Shown: positions 5,614-6,888 of the stretch, one piece after another | Layout: each line of letters starts with the position of its first letter | Position numbering within the stretch: the stretch's first letter is position 1 | Assembly: GCA_937927965.1 (NCBI GenBank) | Contig: CALEZA010000036.1 | Span: forward strand, 1 to 6,888 | Length of the DNA stretch: 6,888 nucleotides | DNA from: an uncultured Candidatus Planktophila sp. | Lineage (GTDB): Bacteria > Actinomycetota > Actinomycetes > Nanopelagicales > Nanopelagicaceae | Direction of reading: 5' to 3' | The notes under the pieces: model-generated | Told to the model about the DNA's origin: nothing | Databases searched by the model: none | The model's input: the letters and a program-made list of their open reading frames with translations, nothing else | Program-made: the position numbers and the translations under genes

Positions 5614-6762
5614 ATGAGAGTTTCAAAGCTCGCGAAAGTAGCATCAATTGCACTCGCGTTCGGCTTGGTAGCAACAACACCTGCACATGCAGCTAACCTC
5701 CAGGGTTCAGGCGCATCCTTCCCAGCGCTTTTGATCGAGGCTTGCAAGGCTCCATTTGCATCAGCTACTTCACATACTTACACATACGCTTCTTCATCAT
5801 CAGGAACAGGTCAGGCAAACTCAGATAAGTCAATCGGTGACTTCTGGTTCTCAGATGGTGCCTACACAGCTTCAACAAAGCGTGCCTCATTGATCCATGT
5901 TCCACTCGTAGCAGCACCAATTGCAATTCTTCACAATGTTCCAAATAAGAAGACACTCCAGCTCTCAGCTGAAACAGTTGCAAAGATCTTCGCTGGTGAA
6001 ATCACAATGTGGAATGACCCAGCAATCGTTGCAGATAACAACCGCACAACCACAACAGTTACCTACCGCAAGAATGCTGATGGAACACTCAAGAAGGATG
6101 CAAAAGGCGATCCAATCGTTCTCAGCACACGCAAGCTCACAAGCACATACATCCTTCCAAATAAGAAGATCCAGGTTGTCTACCGTTCAGATTCATCAGG
6201 AACAACTGAGAACTTCACAAACTACTTGAACAAGTCAGCTCCATCTGTGTGGACAAAGGCTAAGAACAAAGTCTTCTCAGCAGGATTCCCAGGCAACATC
6301 AATGATGCTGCAAACCTTGGTCGTATCGTTGGCGCAGCATCTTCAACAGGTGTTTCACAGCTTGCAGGCAAGACTCCTTACTCAATCACATACGCTGAAG
6401 TGAACTACGCAAAGGCGAATAAGCTTCAGGTTGCAAACTTGATCAACCCAGCAGGTTCCTCTGTTGCACCAGATTCAGTTGGCGTTGGTGCATTCCTTGC
6501 TTCAGCTTCACAGGATGCAAATGGTTGGTTGACATATGACTACGCAACTAAGGAGAAGGGTGCATACCCACTCGGTATCGTCTCTTACCTCTTGGCTGAT
6601 ACAAAGTATCCAGATAAGACAACAGCAGCTGCAGTTACTGAGTTCGCTAAGTTCATCCTCTCACCAGCATGTTCAAAGTCAGCTGGAGAGGCACTTGGCT
6701 TTTCAGTAATCGATGGTGACCTCCTTAAGAAGTCACTTGCACAAGTTGCAAAGATCGGTTAA
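5614..6762 (+). CDS. pstS: Phosphate-binding protein PstS (secreted substrate-binding protein)
   Basis: Extracytoplasmic receptor that captures inorganic phosphate and delivers it to PstC-PstA. The 382-residue precursor has a Sec signal peptide: basic MRVSKLAK, a hydrophobic core at 9-20, and a likely cleavage after AHA at residue 26. Mature features are GSGASFP (31-37), SSGTG (62-66), D81 in FSDGAYT, AGEITMWNDPAI (127-138), and the phosphate loop RSDSSGTTENFTNYL (191-205), with R191, S195, G196 and T197 matching E. coli ligands. GFPGN (224-228) and YPLGIVSYLL (318-327) are also typical. There is no lipobox cysteine, unlike most Gram-positive binding proteins. About 40 residues (141-182, rich in Thr and Lys) are inserted before the phosphate loop. 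C44 and C353 are the only cysteines. Codons are strongly skewed (Ser mostly TCA, Lys mostly AAG), suggesting high expression. It is the last operon gene. Confidence 0.96.
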   Translation: MRVSKLAKVASIALAFGLVATTPAHAANLQGSGASFPALLIEACKAPFASATSHTYTYASSSSGTGQANSDKSIGDFWFSDGAYTASTKRASLIHVPLVAAPIAILHNVPNKKTLQLSAETVAKIFAGEITMWNDPAIVADNNRTTTTVTYRKNADGTLKKDAKGDPIVLSTRKLTSTYILPNKKIQVVYRSDSSGTTENFTNYLNKSAPSVWTKAKNKVFSAGFPGNINDAANLGRIVGAASSTGVSQLAGKTPYSITYAEVNYAKANKLQVANLINPAGSSVAPDSVGVGAFLASASQDANGWLTYDYATKEKGAYPLGIVSYLLADTKYPDKTTAAAVTEFAKFILSPACSKSAGEALGFSVIDGDLLKKSLAQVAKIG

Positions 6763-6792
6763 TCGCTTCACTTAAGTTAATCCTCAAAAGAG

Positions 6793-6827
6793 GAACGGCC
6801 AGGCACTGTGAATGTGCCTGGCCGTTC
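6793..6827. terminator. Strong, probably bidirectional terminator between pstS and tRNA-Arg
   Basis: A perfect 14-base-pair stem (GAACGGCCAGGCAC pairing with GTGCCTGGCCGTTC) closes a seven-base loop. On the plus strand it is followed by TCTATTT, ending the pst operon 30 bases after pstS. On the minus strand it is followed by CTCTTTTGAGG and begins eight bases after the tRNA-Arg 3' end, so it can serve both convergent units. A small competing hairpin (TCCTC-AAAA-GAGGA, 6781-6794) overlaps its left arm. Confidence 0.85.
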
Positions 6828-6835
6828 TCTATTTG

Positions 6836-6888
6836 CGCGCCTGGCTGGAATCGAACCAGCGACAACCTGCTTAGAAGGCAGGTGCTCT
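6836..6888 (-). tRNA. tRNA-Arg (anticodon TCT), 5' part beyond the window
   Basis: The minus strand shows the 3' two-thirds of a tRNA. The anticodon stem is CCTGC/GCAGG around the loop CTTCTAA, giving anticodon TCT (6873-6875), which reads AGA/AGG. The variable loop is short, the T-arm is GCTGG-TTCGATT-CCAGC (6844-6860), the acceptor strand is CAGGCGC, and the discriminator is G. No CCA is encoded (CAA follows), unlike tRNA-His in this window. The 5' acceptor strand and most of the D-arm are cut off by the window edge. Confidence 0.92.

Noticed and set aside
5921..6229. Plus-strand 102-codon open frame within pstS
   Set aside because: It lies in another frame of pstS and is Ser/Gln/Arg-rich, as expected from shifting that gene's TCA/GCA/ACA-biased codons; it is not an overlapping gene.
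1..6888. Mobile elements, CRISPR arrays, toxin-antitoxin or phage genes
   Set aside because: No transposase, integrase, spaced repeat array or small paired genes are visible on either strand; the two tRNA genes show no flanking duplicated 3' ends of the kind left by integration within the window.

Overview
The window reads as an ordinary, gene-dense stretch of a free-living actinobacterial chromosome with moderate GC. The evidence is a mycobacterial-type soluble pyrophosphatase, an actinobacterial-style PHO box built of 11-nt GTTCACC-like direct repeats, very short intergenic gaps, and one tRNA gene with and one without an encoded CCA. Compact spacing with non-extreme GC recalls the small freshwater actinobacteria (acI / Nanopelagicales type). 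That placement is inference from style, not from a search.

Layout. Positions 8-2554 are all on the minus strand, in transcription order: orn (oligoribonuclease), tRNA-His(GTG), ppa (inorganic pyrophosphatase) and amt (ammonium transporter). Gaps are about 70, 37 and 50 bases. From 2656 to 6762 the plus strand carries a complete phosphate-specific ABC transporter in the order pstC-pstA-pstB-pstS. The first three genes are joined by 4-base ATGA overlaps; pstS follows after a 125-base gap. A strong hairpin terminator closes the operon and also lies at the 3' end of a convergent tRNA-Arg(TCT) gene that runs off the right edge. No gene-free stretch exceeds 125 bases.

How it works together. PstS captures phosphate outside the membrane, PstC and PstA form the channel, and PstB supplies ATP hydrolysis. 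Tandem 11-nt repeats resembling PhoP-binding PHO boxes lie in front of pstC and again in front of pstS, so the operon probably answers to phosphate starvation at two points. The minus-strand genes serve nitrogen uptake (amt), pyrophosphate recycling (ppa) and the last step of RNA decay (orn).

I found no new multi-gene system. The points worth a second look are a glutamate replacing the first histidine of the Amt twin-His pore motif, the internal PHO box and rearranged pst gene order, a PstS without a lipobox and with an extra segment of about 40 residues, a PstA with two extra N-terminal membrane segments, and a probable leaderless promoter for orn whose -35 zone overlaps the pst PHO box.
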